This document shows, piece after piece, positions 18,595 through 27,191 of a DNA stretch of 64,000 bases. The DNA is taken from assembly GCF_900163695.1 (NCBI RefSeq), contig NZ_FUIC01000003.1, forward strand, positions 96,751 to 160,750, read 5' to 3'. The stretch comes from Gulosibacter sp. 10. GTDB taxonomy: Bacteria; Actinomycetota; Actinomycetes; Actinomycetales; Microbacteriaceae. Within the stretch, counting starts at the first letter, position 1, and every line of letters begins with the position of its first letter. The translations under genes and the position numbers were made by a program. The notes under the pieces were generated by a model. It ran no database searches and was not told where the DNA came from. It saw only the letters and a program-made list of their open reading frames with translations.

Positions 18595-19232
18595 GCCGCG
18601 ATGACCAGCTGCGCCCGGTCGCGGGCGTGGAGCTTGGCCCGGAGCGCGCCGATGTGCGCCTTCACGGTGTGGATCGTGACGGTGAGCGCCTCCGCGATCT
18701 CCGTGTTCGAGAGGCCTCGGCCGACGAGGGCCAGCACCTCGTGCTCGCGCGCGGTCAGCCCGTCGATCCGAGGCGCCGCCCCTGGCGCGACCGGGCGGTC
18801 GACGAAGTGCTCGACGAGCCGGCGCATGATCTGCGGCGTGAACAGCGACTCGCCGGCGTGGACCCGACGGATCGCGTCGATCAGCCGCTCGGGCTCCGTG
18901 TCCTTGAGCAGGAACGCGCTGGCGCCCGCCGCGAGCGCGCCGTACACGTACTCGTCGAGCTCGAACATCGTCAGCACGATCACCCGCGTGCCCCGCAGCG
19001 CGGGCTGGGAGGCGATCCGCCCGGTCGCGTCGATGCCGTCCAGCCTGGGCATGCGGATGTCCATGAGCACGACATCCGGGCGCAGGGCGCGCGTCTGGGC
19101 GACGGCGTCGGCGCCGTCCTCGGCCTCGCCGACGACTCGGAGCCCCTGCGCACGATCGATCGCGATGCCCAGGCTGCGCCGGAGCAGCGGCTCGTCGTCC
19201 GCGAGGAGCACGCGGATCGGCTCGGCGCTCAC
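18567..19232 (-). CDS. NarL/LuxR-family response regulator
   Basis: This 221-residue two-component regulator has an N-terminal receiver domain with the acidic pocket LLADDEP, the phospho-acceptor Asp in DVVLMDIRMPRLDG (about residue 55) and Lys in FLLKDTEPERL. A LuxR-type helix-turn-helix follows at the C-terminus (GLTAREHEVLALVGRGLSNT, then HTVKAHIGALRAKL). The GTG start overlaps the stop of the histidine kinase gene in a GTGA tetranucleotide, so the two are translationally coupled. The likely targets are the divergent ABC exporter genes beginning at 20191. Confidence 0.92.
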   Translation of the reverse strand: MSAEPIRVLLADDEPLLRRSLGIAIDRAQGLRVVGEAEDGADAVAQTRALRPDVVLMDIRMPRLDGIDATGRIASQPALRGTRVIVLTMFELDEYVYGALAAGASAFLLKDTEPERLIDAIRRVHAGESLFTPQIMRRLVEHFVDRPVAPGAAPRIDGLTAREHEVLALVGRGLSNTEIAEALTVTIHTVKAHIGALRAKLHARDRAQLVIAAYSHRLVEP

Positions 19233-20074
19233 GACCGCCCTCCGGCGGGGAGCTCGGCGGCGAGGCGGAAGCCGCCCTCGCACGGCCCGGCGACGAGCGA
19301 GCCGTCGTGCAGCGCGACGCGCTCCCGCAGGCCGAGGAGGCCGGTGCCGGTACCCGGCCGCGGTCGCCAGCCGGGCGCCGGACCGGCGTCGCGGACCACG
19401 ATCACGACGCGGTCCTCCCGCCGCTCGACGCTCGCCCGGACCGCGGTGCGGCCCGCATGGCGGACGGCGTTCGACAGTGCCTCGCGGACGATGGCGCAGA
19501 CGGAGAGCTGCAATTCGGGGGCGAGGTCCGAGAGTCCGTCCTCGTCGAACGCCGCGTCGATCTCCAGGCCGGCCTGCCCTGCGGAGTCGACGATCGCCGC
19601 GAGATCGGCGACGCCGCACGGCGGGCGGAGAGTGCCGCCGTCGTCGGCGCGCAGCACCGTGAGCATGCTGCGCAGCTGCTCGGTGGACCGCCGCCCGACC
19701 CGCTCGATGTCGTCGAGGGCGCGGAGCCGCTCCTGCTCGTCCGCGAGCTTCGCGGTGGACGCCCTGACGGTCATGACGCCGATGCCGTGCGAGGCGAGGT
19801 CGTGGAGCTCGCGGGCCAGGCGCAGCCGCTCATCCGCCGCTGCGCGCTCGCGCGCCCACCGCTCCAGCCGCTGCTCGTAGCGGGCGCGCCGGCGGCGCGT
19901 CGTGCGCAGCGCCCACCAGACCACCCCGGCCATGACCAGCATGACGGCCGGCGCGCCCCACTGCGCGACTCGGCCGATCGGGAAGACCAGCAGCAGCACG
20001 GCGAGCAGCGCGAGCAGCGCGCACGCCGCGGCCCAGGCCCGCGACGTCCAGCGCGGCCGCGACATCTCCTCCAT
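19229..20074 (-). CDS. NarL-type sensor histidine kinase
   Basis: This 281-residue membrane kinase has two hydrophobic helices within the first 60 residues and almost no extracellular loop, so it probably senses the membrane or a transporter rather than a large ligand. The phospho-acceptor His is in LARELHDLASHGIGV (HisKA_3). The ATPase domain has EALSNAVRHA (N box) and GTGTGLLGLRERV (G box). Small-loop kinases of this kind paired with ABC-2 exporters typically respond to peptide antibiotics or envelope stress. Start ATG 20074 is used; ATG 20065 is equally possible. Confidence 0.9.
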   Translation of the reverse strand: MEEMSRPRWTSRAWAAACALLALLAVLLLVFPIGRVAQWGAPAVMLVMAGVVWWALRTTRRRRARYEQRLERWARERAAADERLRLARELHDLASHGIGVMTVRASTAKLADEQERLRALDDIERVGRRSTEQLRSMLTVLRADDGGTLRPPCGVADLAAIVDSAGQAGLEIDAAFDEDGLSDLAPELQLSVCAIVREALSNAVRHAGRTAVRASVERREDRVVIVVRDAGPAPGWRPRPGTGTGLLGLRERVALHDGSLVAGPCEGGFRLAAELPAGGRS

Positions 20075-20190
20075 GCCTCAAGCCTATGGACGAATCCTGC
20101 GGCCGGCATTGCACCCGGGTCTAGGGCCGGCGGGCAGGACTGCACCGCCGGCTCATGCGCCCGGGCCTCCGCGCCGGTGGGATGGTGCCC

Positions 20191-20898
20191 ATGCTCACAT
20201 TCGACGAACTCGCCAAGCGGCGCGGCGGCTGCGACATCCTCCGAGGGCTGACCTTCCGGGCCCGCCCCGGAAGGGTGACCGGATTCCTCGGGCCGAACGG
20301 CGCGGGGAAATCCTCGACCCTGCGCATCCTGCTCGGACTCGACCGCGCTACATCGGGCACCGCGCTCGTGGACGGGCGCCGCTTCCAGACCCTCCGCGAT
20401 CCGATGCGCAAGGTCGGCGCGATGCTCGACGGCTCCGGCGCCCACCGCTCCCGCACCGGCCGGGCGCATCTGCGCTGGGTCGCGCGGGCCGCGGGCGTCG
20501 GGAACCGGCGCGTCGAGTCGCTCCTCGAGACGGTCGGCATCGCCCACGCCGCGGACAAGCGCGTCGGCACCTATTCGCTGGGCATGGGGCGTCGGCTGGG
20601 GCTCGCCGCGGCGCTGCTCGCCGACCCGGAGGCGCTCGTGCTCGACGAGCCGGTCAACGGCCTCGACCCGGAGGGCATCCGCTGGACCCGCCGGTTCCTC
20701 CGCGAGCAGGCGGCGCAGGGCCGGACCGTGCTGCTCTCCTCGCACCTGATGGGGGAGCTCGCGGAGACCGTGGACGACGTGGTCGTCATCCGCCGCGGCG
20801 AGATCGTCGCGGACGGAACCCTCGAGGAGGTCACGGGCGGTCACGGGAGCCTCGAGGACGCGTTCTTCGCGCTCACCGGCGAGGGGGATGGGCGTTGA
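20191..20898 (+). CDS. ABC exporter ATP-binding protein (first of two)
   Basis: This 235-residue nucleotide-binding subunit has Walker A GPNGAGKSS (about 37), Walker B ALVLDEP (about 152), the H-loop SSH and the degenerate signature YSLGMGRR that is common in BcrA/NatA-type drug and peptide exporters. ATG 20191 is preferred because GGTGGG lies 8 bases upstream; ATG 20182 is an alternative. The stop overlaps the TTG start of the next gene. The gene is divergent from the two-component system and separated from it by 116 bases. Confidence 0.85.
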   Translation: MLTFDELAKRRGGCDILRGLTFRARPGRVTGFLGPNGAGKSSTLRILLGLDRATSGTALVDGRRFQTLRDPMRKVGAMLDGSGAHRSRTGRAHLRWVARAAGVGNRRVESLLETVGIAHAADKRVGTYSLGMGRRLGLAAALLADPEALVLDEPVNGLDPEGIRWTRRFLREQAAQGRTVLLSSHLMGELAETVDDVVVIRRGEIVADGTLEEVTGGHGSLEDAFFALTGEGDGR

Positions 20899-21620
20899 GG
20901 GTCTTCCGCTCGGAGCTGTCGAAGCTCCTGACGCTGCCGTTCACCTGGCTCGCCGTCGCCGCGGGCCTCGCCCTCCCGACCGGCATCGCCGTCATCACCA
21001 GCCTCACGACGAGCCCCGACGAGAACACCGGGTTCTCGGAAATCGCCATCGGCGTCGCCGGGGCCATCGTGCTCGGCGCCGTCGCGATCGGCAGCGAGTA
21101 CACGACCGAGGGGGAGGAGTCCGCGGCCGGACGGCAGATCACCACCACCCTTACCGCCACCGCCGCGCGCACGAGGCTGCTGCTCGCCAAGGCCGCGGCC
21201 GTCGCGCTCCTCGCGGCGGGCACGGCGGCCGCCGCCGTGGTCGCGGTATTCGCGACCGTCGGGCTGCTGACCGATGCGGGGCCGGCCCTCGACCCGGGGA
21301 CGGCGGCGCGCGCGGGCGGCGCCGTCGTGTTCTGGGTGCTGATGGCGCTCCTCGCGTTCGCGCTCACCGCGCTCACCCGCAGCGGCGTCATCCCGATGGC
21401 GGTCCTGGTCGCGAATTCCTCCGCGGTCTCCGTCACCTACCTGCTCGCGCAGCGGTTCCCGGCCGCCGACTACCTCCCCGACCTCGCGGGCATGCGCATG
21501 TTCACCGCGCTGGAGACGAGCACGGCGATGACGCCCGTCATGGGCGGGCTCGTCATGACCGCCTGGGCGGCCGCGCTGCTCGTCGCGGCCACGGTGGTCT
21601 TCGCGCGAAGGGACGCGTGA
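20895..21620 (+). CDS. ABC-2 type permease subunit
   Basis: This 241-residue membrane protein has about six helices. It opens with RVFRSELSKLLTLPFTWLAV, the amphipathic start of ABC-2 permeases (RSELxKLxT), and ends with ATVVFARRDA, the typical F-R-R-D tail. The start is a TTG whose last two bases belong to the TGA of the ATPase gene (TTGA overlap); GAGGGGG lies about 8 bases upstream. It is paralogous to the next gene, so the two may form a heterodimeric channel. Confidence 0.8.
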   Translation: MRVFRSELSKLLTLPFTWLAVAAGLALPTGIAVITSLTTSPDENTGFSEIAIGVAGAIVLGAVAIGSEYTTEGEESAAGRQITTTLTATAARTRLLLAKAAAVALLAAGTAAAAVVAVFATVGLLTDAGPALDPGTAARAGGAVVFWVLMALLAFALTALTRSGVIPMAVLVANSSAVSVTYLLAQRFPAADYLPDLAGMRMFTALETSTAMTPVMGGLVMTAWAAALLVAATVVFARRDA

Positions 21621-21621
21621 G

Positions 21622-22428
21622 ATGGGCGCATCCGCATCCGCATCCGCAGGCGCTGCCACGCGTTCGGAGGCGCCGAGGAGCGCGCCGGGGGCATTCCTGG
21701 ACGCGTTCCGGGCCGAGCTCTCGAAGCTCCTCTCGCTCGGGTCGTTCCGCGCGGTCATCGCGGGCACGATCGCGCTCACCGCGGTGGCGACGGCGCTGCT
21801 CACGCAGCACGCCGAGTTCACCGTCGAGGCCGATCCCTCCGGCGAGACCCCGCATCTGCTGGACTTCGGCGTGGTCGGGCTCGGCTGGACGCAGGTGGGG
21901 TTCTTCCTCGCCGGAGTGCTGGCCGCGACCTCGGAGTACGTCGGCGGGCAGATCCGCACGACGCTCCTCGCCGTCCCGAACCGGCTCGTGCAGAAGACCG
22001 CCGCCATGCTCGCCCTGGCGGTCCTCGTCTTTCCGGGAGCGCTCCTCGCCGCCGCGACCGGCGTCGGGGTCGTGCTCGCGAGCACGGGCACGGTGCTCGA
22101 GGCGCTCGAACCCGCCCTCACCGCCAGGGTGCTGTGCAGCGCCGCCGGGTATCTCGCGTGCATGGCCGTCCTGTCGGCGGCCGTGGGATCGCTGGTGCGC
22201 AAGACGGTGCCAGCCGCGGCCATCCTCGTCGTCTACCTGCTCGTCGTGAGCCCGCTGCTGCAGGGGCTGCGGTGGTACTTCCTGCCGGACATGGCCTCGT
22301 ACACGTTCTGGTACGTGATCTCGCAGCCCGGGGCGCCGCCGCCGTTCGTCGGCTGGATCGTGGTGCTCGCCTGGACGCTCGGCGCCGCGGCGGTCGCCGC
22401 GCTGGTGTTCCGGAGGCGGGATACGTGA
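21622..22428 (+). CDS. ABC-2 type permease subunit
   Basis: This 268-residue membrane protein begins with a low-complexity Ala/Ser stretch, then FLDAFRAELSKLLSLGSFRA, the same cytoplasmic motif as in the preceding permease, and ends ALVFRRRDT. Six hydrophobic segments are visible. It begins 1 base after the previous stop, so coexpression with the 20191 ATPase and the 20895 permease is near certain. The exported substrate is unknown. Confidence 0.8.
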   Translation: MGASASASAGAATRSEAPRSAPGAFLDAFRAELSKLLSLGSFRAVIAGTIALTAVATALLTQHAEFTVEADPSGETPHLLDFGVVGLGWTQVGFFLAGVLAATSEYVGGQIRTTLLAVPNRLVQKTAAMLALAVLVFPGALLAAATGVGVVLASTGTVLEALEPALTARVLCSAAGYLACMAVLSAAVGSLVRKTVPAAAILVVYLLVVSPLLQGLRWYFLPDMASYTFWYVISQPGAPPPFVGWIVVLAWTLGAAAVAALVFRRRDT

Positions 22429-22458
22429 CGCCGCCGGTCCCGCGGAGGGAGGCCGCGG

Positions 22459-23292
22459 GTGTGTACGAGCGGCGGCGCTGACCGCGCCTCGCCGCGGCTG
22501 CTCCTCGAAGGGGTGGTCAAGCGATACGGGCGGGGCGCCCCGCCCGTCCTCCGGGGCGTCGACCTCGCCGTGCGGCCGGGGAGCGTCGTCGAACTCCGCG
22601 GCGGCAACGGAGCCGGCAAGTCGACGCTGCTGCGGATCGCGGCGGGGCTGGCGCGGGCGACAGGCGGTCGCGTGCAGCGGTGCGGGGCGGTCGCCTACGC
22701 CCCTGTCGCGGCGCTCGAGGAGAGCCGATTCACCGCGCACGCGTATCTCCGCCACATTCTTCGGCTTCGCGGTCGGTGGACGCCGGCCGACCGCTCGGCG
22801 GTGCGCGGCCTCGCCGAGTCGCTCGGGCTCGATCCTCGTGCGCGCCTCGCGCGGCTGTCCACGGGGAGCCGGAAGAAGGTGCTGCTCGTGCAGGCGCTCC
22901 TGCCCGGCGCCGATCTCGTGCTCATCGACGAGCCCTTCGACGGGCTCGACGCGGCAGCCGCGGAGACGAGCGCGGGGCTCATCCGGGCGGCGGCGGGCCG
23001 GGGCGCGGCGGTGCTCGTCGTCTCGCACGGTCCGGAGCTCCTGGCACCGGACCGTCGACTGTCGCTGCGGCACGGGCGGCTCGTCGAGGAGGCCGTGGCG
23101 GCCGGGGCGCGGGTCGCGGTGCGGGTCCGCCTCGTCGAGGGAGGGCGTCGGACGCTGCCCGCCCGGCCGATGCTCGTGAACGGCGACCTCCTCGACTTCT
23201 CCGTCCCGGAGCGCGAGGCGTCCGCGCTGCTGCGCGCGACGCTGGACGCGGGCGGCGAGGTGCTGCGGGTCGAGCGGCGGGCCGAGCGGTGA
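22459..23292 (+). CDS. ABC exporter ATP-binding protein (second)
   Basis: This 277-residue ATPase has Walker A GGNGAGKST (about 50), Walker B DLVLIDEP, an atypical signature RLSTGSRKKV and the H-loop SHG. The C-terminal 60 residues after the H-loop are an added arginine-rich domain of unknown role. GTG 22459 is the start, with GGAGGGAGG ending 6 bases before it. The gene overlaps the following membrane gene by GTGA, so this ATPase pairs with that permease rather than with the two upstream ones. Confidence 0.82.
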   Translation: MCTSGGADRASPRLLLEGVVKRYGRGAPPVLRGVDLAVRPGSVVELRGGNGAGKSTLLRIAAGLARATGGRVQRCGAVAYAPVAALEESRFTAHAYLRHILRLRGRWTPADRSAVRGLAESLGLDPRARLARLSTGSRKKVLLVQALLPGADLVLIDEPFDGLDAAAAETSAGLIRAAAGRGAAVLVVSHGPELLAPDRRLSLRHGRLVEEAVAAGARVAVRVRLVEGGRRTLPARPMLVNGDLLDFSVPEREASALLRATLDAGGEVLRVERRAER

Positions 23293-23930
23293 CCGCCGCC
23301 GTCGCGTACTGCTGGGCGGTGCTCTTCCACGGGCAGCGCTGGATGCCGCCCGTGCTCGGCCAGGGCGTGATCGCCTGGCTGCTGCTGGGGTCGCCGCCGG
23401 TCGACGCCTCCGCGGTCGCGGCGATGCTCGCGCTGAGCCTCCCGGCGGTCATGTGGCTGGCCTATTCGGCCTGCTGCGCCGAGGATGCGGGCCAGGAGGA
23501 GATCGCGATCAGCGCGATGGGCTCCTTCGCCCGGATGCTCGTCGCGCGCGGGCTCGCCGCGGCCGGAGCCGTCGTGCCCGTCCCGCTGCTCGTCATCGCA
23601 GTCGGGGCGGTCTCGAGCGGGCTCCCGGCCGCTGCCGGCGCGCTCGCCTTCGCGAACCTGCTGCTCATCCTCGCGGCGGGCGCGGGCATCGGCGTGCTCC
23701 TCGGCGCGCTCGCGCCGGCACGACCGGGATGGGCGCTCCTCGCGATCGTCCTGATAATGCTGCTCGCCGTCGTGGTGCCGCACGCGCCGCCCGTGCGCAT
23801 CGCGCTGGAGGCGCTGCTGTCCCCGTCCGCGCACGCCTGCGGCGCCGCGCTGCTGCGGAACGCGGCGTCCGTGCCGATCGCGGTGCTCGCCGTGGGGCTC
23901 GCGACGGTATGCACGCGACGGTCGCGCTGA
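23289..23930 (+). CDS. Integral membrane protein, probable partner of the second ATPase
   Basis: This 213-residue protein is almost entirely hydrophobic, with six predicted helices and no named family that I recognise with certainty. The GTGA overlap with the ATPase gene and the position at the end of the cluster mark it as a permease. Its loop YSACCAEDAGQEEIAISAMG carries an unusual double cysteine near a polar amphipathic helix. No terminator is obvious in the 81 bases before the convergent regulator gene. Confidence 0.65.
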   Translation: MTAAVAYCWAVLFHGQRWMPPVLGQGVIAWLLLGSPPVDASAVAAMLALSLPAVMWLAYSACCAEDAGQEEIAISAMGSFARMLVARGLAAAGAVVPVPLLVIAVGAVSSGLPAAAGALAFANLLLILAAGAGIGVLLGALAPARPGWALLAIVLIMLLAVVVPHAPPVRIALEALLSPSAHACGAALLRNAASVPIAVLAVGLATVCTRRSR

Positions 23931-24011
23931 GTCGCGACGCCTATGCTCGACCTGATCAGAGCGTGCACATCCATCGTCTCGGCGAGCATCGAGATGCCTA
24001 CCGGACTCGAA

Positions 24012-24938
24012 TCATGCCTGTTCCTCGCCGATGGACCGGGCACCGTTCCGGTCCTGCCCGGGTTTCGACTCGGACTTCTCACGGACGAGAGCGCTCAGAC
24101 GTTCGAGTGCCGTTTGCGCTTCGCTATTCGCCGGGCTGTACACCTCGATGCGATGATCGGGGCTGTCCGCCTGAAGCCAGAGCTGGTACTCCACGGTCAG
24201 CGCTCCGACGAGCGGGTGCTCGAAGTGCTTCAAACCGGCAGTGCATTGACCGACGCGACCCGATGCCCACATTGCGGCGAAATCGGCATCCTTCATGCAG
24301 AGCTCTCCGACGAGTTCGGCCAGACGACTGTCATCAGGGTATTTGCCGCTGATCAGTCGGAGGTAGGCGACGAAGAGGCGGGCTTCGGACTCCCAATCCG
24401 CGTATGACCGGCGAACGCTCGGGTCGAGGAACAGCAGCCGGGGCAGGGAGGGGCGGGTGCGGGGATCACTCGTATCGAACGGCACGTGCGGTGCCAGCAA
24501 CGCATGCCCGGTCGGGGTCCATGCGAGAGCATCGCTTCGCCGTCCGAGCAGCACCGCCGGCTTGTCGCCGATAGCATCCAGCATGGCGAGAGCATGCGGA
24601 TGCGCATGCTCCGGACGCGCATCCGCCGAAGGCCTGATCGGCGACGGTTTTGCCAAGTCGAGGAGGTGCTCGGTCTCGGTCGATGTCAGCTGGAGCGCAC
24701 GGGCCAGCGAAAGCAGCACCTCGTCGGAGGCGTTATGCGGCAGCCCCTGTTCCAGCCGAATGTAGTAGGCCACCGAAACCCCTGCGAGCTGCGCCACTTC
24801 CTCGCGTCGCAAACCGGGCACTCGGCGGCGCTTGCCCCAGTCCTCGACTCCCGCCTTGGTCGGGGAGAGCGCTGCCCGGCGTGATTTCAGAAAGTCGCCC
24901 AGACTGCCGGAAGCCTGTCGTTCCCCTGAAGCAACCAT
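24012..24938 (-). CDS. XRE-family regulator with MmyB-like ligand-binding domain (first copy)
   Basis: This 308-residue regulator has an N-terminal helix-turn-helix around GLRREEVAQLAGVSVAYYIR, then a MmyB-type PAS-like domain (LAWTPTGHALL, RLLFLDPSVRRSYADWE, ELVGELCMKDADFAAMWA, HPLVGALTVEYQ). Such domains bind small hydrophobic ligands. ATG 24938 is chosen because a -10-like TATTCT ends 7 bases before it, as in the other MmyB-linked promoters of this window; ATG 24944 and GTG 24956 are upstream alternatives. It is divergent from the catabolic cassette starting at 25242, which it probably controls, and related to the regulator at 33943. Confidence 0.85.
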   Translation of the reverse strand: MVASGERQASGSLGDFLKSRRAALSPTKAGVEDWGKRRRVPGLRREEVAQLAGVSVAYYIRLEQGLPHNASDEVLLSLARALQLTSTETEHLLDLAKPSPIRPSADARPEHAHPHALAMLDAIGDKPAVLLGRRSDALAWTPTGHALLAPHVPFDTSDPRTRPSLPRLLFLDPSVRRSYADWESEARLFVAYLRLISGKYPDDSRLAELVGELCMKDADFAAMWASGRVGQCTAGLKHFEHPLVGALTVEYQLWLQADSPDHRIEVYSPANSEAQTALERLSALVREKSESKPGQDRNGARSIGEEQA

Positions 24939-24945
24939 AGCCATC

Positions 24946-24988
24946 AGAATAGGCACGATCGGGGCCGATCAGTGTGACCCTGTCAGTA
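24946..24988 (-). promoter_or_regulatory. Promoter and candidate operator of the first MmyB regulator
   Basis: On the minus strand TACTGACAGGGTC (24988 to 24976) is followed, 37 bases from its first T, by TATTCT (24951 to 24946) and then by the ATG at 24938. The element matches 11 of 13 bases of TACTGGCAGGGAC, a composite of the operators upstream of 33943 and 34990, and those sites lie 36 bases from their -10. GATCGGCCCCGATC, a perfect palindrome, lies between the two elements. Confidence 0.5.
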
Positions 24989-25241
24989 GTACCAATCGGC
25001 ATCGCACGATCAAGGGGTATCTGGCTCGATGCGACCCGACACGTGGAATCTGTGGGAACTGGCGAACGAGGCGTCGGCTCCCGAGATCCGACACGACGTC
25101 CCAGGGATCGCCGTCGAGCATCCGTCTCCGAAGGGGGAGGCGAACGCGAAGCGGGATCGCACGAGGTTCGCGAACCGACTCCGTCCCCCATGCATATGGC
25201 ACGAGCGGCGGCGACAACCGTAGACGACGAGAGGTGCAGAG

Positions 25242-26186
25242 ATGCATATTGGTGTTTTTACCGACGGGTTCGAGCGGTACGGCCTGACGGACATGCTGAT
25301 GACCTGCGAGCAGCTGGGCATCCGAGGAGTGGAACTCGGTTGCGCCAACTGGTCGAAGGCCCCGCATGTGCCGGTGGAGGACTTGCTTTCAGGAGCAACG
25401 AGTCGGGAGGAGTATCTGGACCAGTTCGAACGGCATGGCGTGCAAATCGATGCGCTGAACTGCTCCGGGAATATTCTTCATCCGATCGAGGGAGCTGCGC
25501 ATCGGGACGGCCTGTCTCGCACGATGAGCATCGCCGCGATGCTCGGCGTGAACACCGTCGTGACCACGTCAGGGCTCCCAGGCGGATCGCCGACGGATCG
25601 CCGGCCGAACTGGGTGACGACCCACTGGCCTCCGGAGAACCACGAGATTCTCGCCTACCAGTGGGACGAGGTCGCGATTCCGGTATGGCGGGAGATCGTC
25701 GAGGAGGCTCGAGCCCTTGGGGTGCGCATCGCGTTCGAACTGCATCCGACCTGTCTGCTCTACAACCTCTCCACATTCGAGCACCTCTGCGAGCGAATCG
25801 GCGATTGCAAGGATGTACTCGGGATCAACATGGACCCGAGCCATTTGATGTGGATGGGAGGCGACGGTCGAGAGCTGGTCCGGCGAGCCCCCGAATCGAT
25901 CTTCCACGTCCATCTGAAGGACGTGGTCTTCCATGAGCACCAGCAGCTCGTCGACGGCAACCTCGATTTCAGGCAGGGCGCGAATATCTCCGAACGCTCG
26001 TGGAGTTTCGACGTGCCGGGCAAGGGGCGCGACGCGGAGTGGTGGTCGCTGTTCCTGGACACGCTGAAGACCGCCGGTTATGACGGCATCCTGGCGGTGG
26101 AGCTCGAGGACTACACCGGTTATCCCAAGAACCCGCTGCGGGAAGCCGTTGAATTCATCAGCCCGTTGCTCGCCGACTATCAGTAG
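25242..26186 (+). CDS. Sugar phosphate isomerase/epimerase-like TIM-barrel protein
   Basis: This 314-residue protein belongs to the xylose isomerase-like / AP endonuclease 2 superfamily. Divalent-metal ligands are recognisable in IAFELHPTC (Glu), INMDPSHLMWMGG (Asp and His), FHVHLKDV (His) and LAVELEDYTG (Glu). Relatives isomerise, epimerise or dehydrate sugars and cyclitols, and some act as eliminases on 3-keto-glycosides, so the reaction here is open. It begins the cassette, with GAGAGGTGCAGAG just before the ATG. The upstream 303 bases back to the regulator's start are regulatory and hold no other gene. GC falls from here onward. Confidence 0.75.
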   Translation: MHIGVFTDGFERYGLTDMLMTCEQLGIRGVELGCANWSKAPHVPVEDLLSGATSREEYLDQFERHGVQIDALNCSGNILHPIEGAAHRDGLSRTMSIAAMLGVNTVVTTSGLPGGSPTDRRPNWVTTHWPPENHEILAYQWDEVAIPVWREIVEEARALGVRIAFELHPTCLLYNLSTFEHLCERIGDCKDVLGINMDPSHLMWMGGDGRELVRRAPESIFHVHLKDVVFHEHQQLVDGNLDFRQGANISERSWSFDVPGKGRDAEWWSLFLDTLKTAGYDGILAVELEDYTGYPKNPLREAVEFISPLLADYQ

Positions 26187-26234
26187 ATTCCGCAGCGATG
26201 CGTCATCGTCCACTCACACGTCGAAGAGGAAGCA

Positions 26235-27098
26235 ATGAAGCTCTGTTTCAATCAAGCGTCATCCGAACAGTGCCGAGATCACTCGATGCTGGCGGACCTC
26301 GAGGCCGCCGAGAGATATGGTTTCGACTATATCGATCTCCGCTCCGACACCCTGGATGCATACCTCAGGAGCAGCGCTCCGGAGGACCTCGCAGAATGGT
26401 TCAGAAGTCACCGTTTGAAACCTCACACGTACAGCGCCCTGATGTTCTTCAACTGGAGACGGAGCAGGGCAGATAGACAAGAGCTGCTCGACGAGGTGCG
26501 GCGCCTGATCCCGGTATTCAACTCGATCGATCTCAAGACTATAGCAGTCATTCCGAGCGCGAACATCGCGGAGCACGCGACAGTAGGGGAGATCGAAGAC
26601 GATGCGGTCGTCATGCTGAATAAGATCGCCGACCTGTGCGAGCCTCACGGAATCTCGGTCGCCCTCGAGTTCATCGGATCCGGTGCATTTACGATCAACC
26701 GCTTCGATACGGCCTATGACATCGTATCGACGGTGAACCGGACGAGCGTCGGGATAGCACTCGATGTTTTTCACTTTCACGCGATGGGATCGGATTGCAA
26801 GGATCTCGCCGAGTCCGACGGTCGAAAGATTATTAACTTGCATCTCAACGACGTCGAGCATCTCCCCATCGGCGCCCCTTATCTCACCGATGAGAAGCGG
26901 CTCTGGCCGGGAGACGGATGCGTTGACAAGGCACGTCTGGCCGAAGCTCTTCACGCGAGCGGATTCGACACCTCGACGGTTCCCGCGGCAGTGGAAGTAT
27001 TTCGTCCGGAGTACTACGAGCTGAGCGTCGATGAGAATGTTTCAACTGCCTATCGAAAGACGAAGTCGTTCGTCGAGCAGTATTTAACCGAACAGTGA
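26235..27098 (+). CDS. Sugar phosphate isomerase/epimerase-like TIM-barrel protein (second)
   Basis: This 287-residue paralogue-like protein has the same fold: metal ligands in VALEFIGSG (Glu), IALDVFHFHAMG (Asp, His), NLHLNDVE (His) and AAVEVFRPEY (Glu). It resembles hydroxypyruvate isomerase or 2-keto-myo-inositol dehydratase-type proteins, but I cannot name a substrate. GAGGAAG lies 5 bases before the ATG. Codon choice (ATT, AAT, AGA, TAT) is visibly more AT-rich than in flanking genes, and one 60-base line starting at 26821 has only 31 G+C. Two different barrels in one operon suggest two successive steps on the same compound. Confidence 0.75.
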   Translation: MKLCFNQASSEQCRDHSMLADLEAAERYGFDYIDLRSDTLDAYLRSSAPEDLAEWFRSHRLKPHTYSALMFFNWRRSRADRQELLDEVRRLIPVFNSIDLKTIAVIPSANIAEHATVGEIEDDAVVMLNKIADLCEPHGISVALEFIGSGAFTINRFDTAYDIVSTVNRTSVGIALDVFHFHAMGSDCKDLAESDGRKIINLHLNDVEHLPIGAPYLTDEKRLWPGDGCVDKARLAEALHASGFDTSTVPAAVEVFRPEYYELSVDENVSTAYRKTKSFVEQYLTEQ

Positions 27099-27191
27099 TT
27101 CCAGAGGCATGATCCGCTCGATCACTGTCGTCTAGACCGTTTCCTTAAACTACATGCGAGGATCACTACTCGCCATAGAGAAGAAGACAAC

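Noticed and set aside
23943..24407. Plus-strand frame containing a CPHCGE motif that looks like a zinc knuckle
   Set aside because: It lies entirely antisense to the MmyB regulator and has no start signal; the cysteine pattern is chance.
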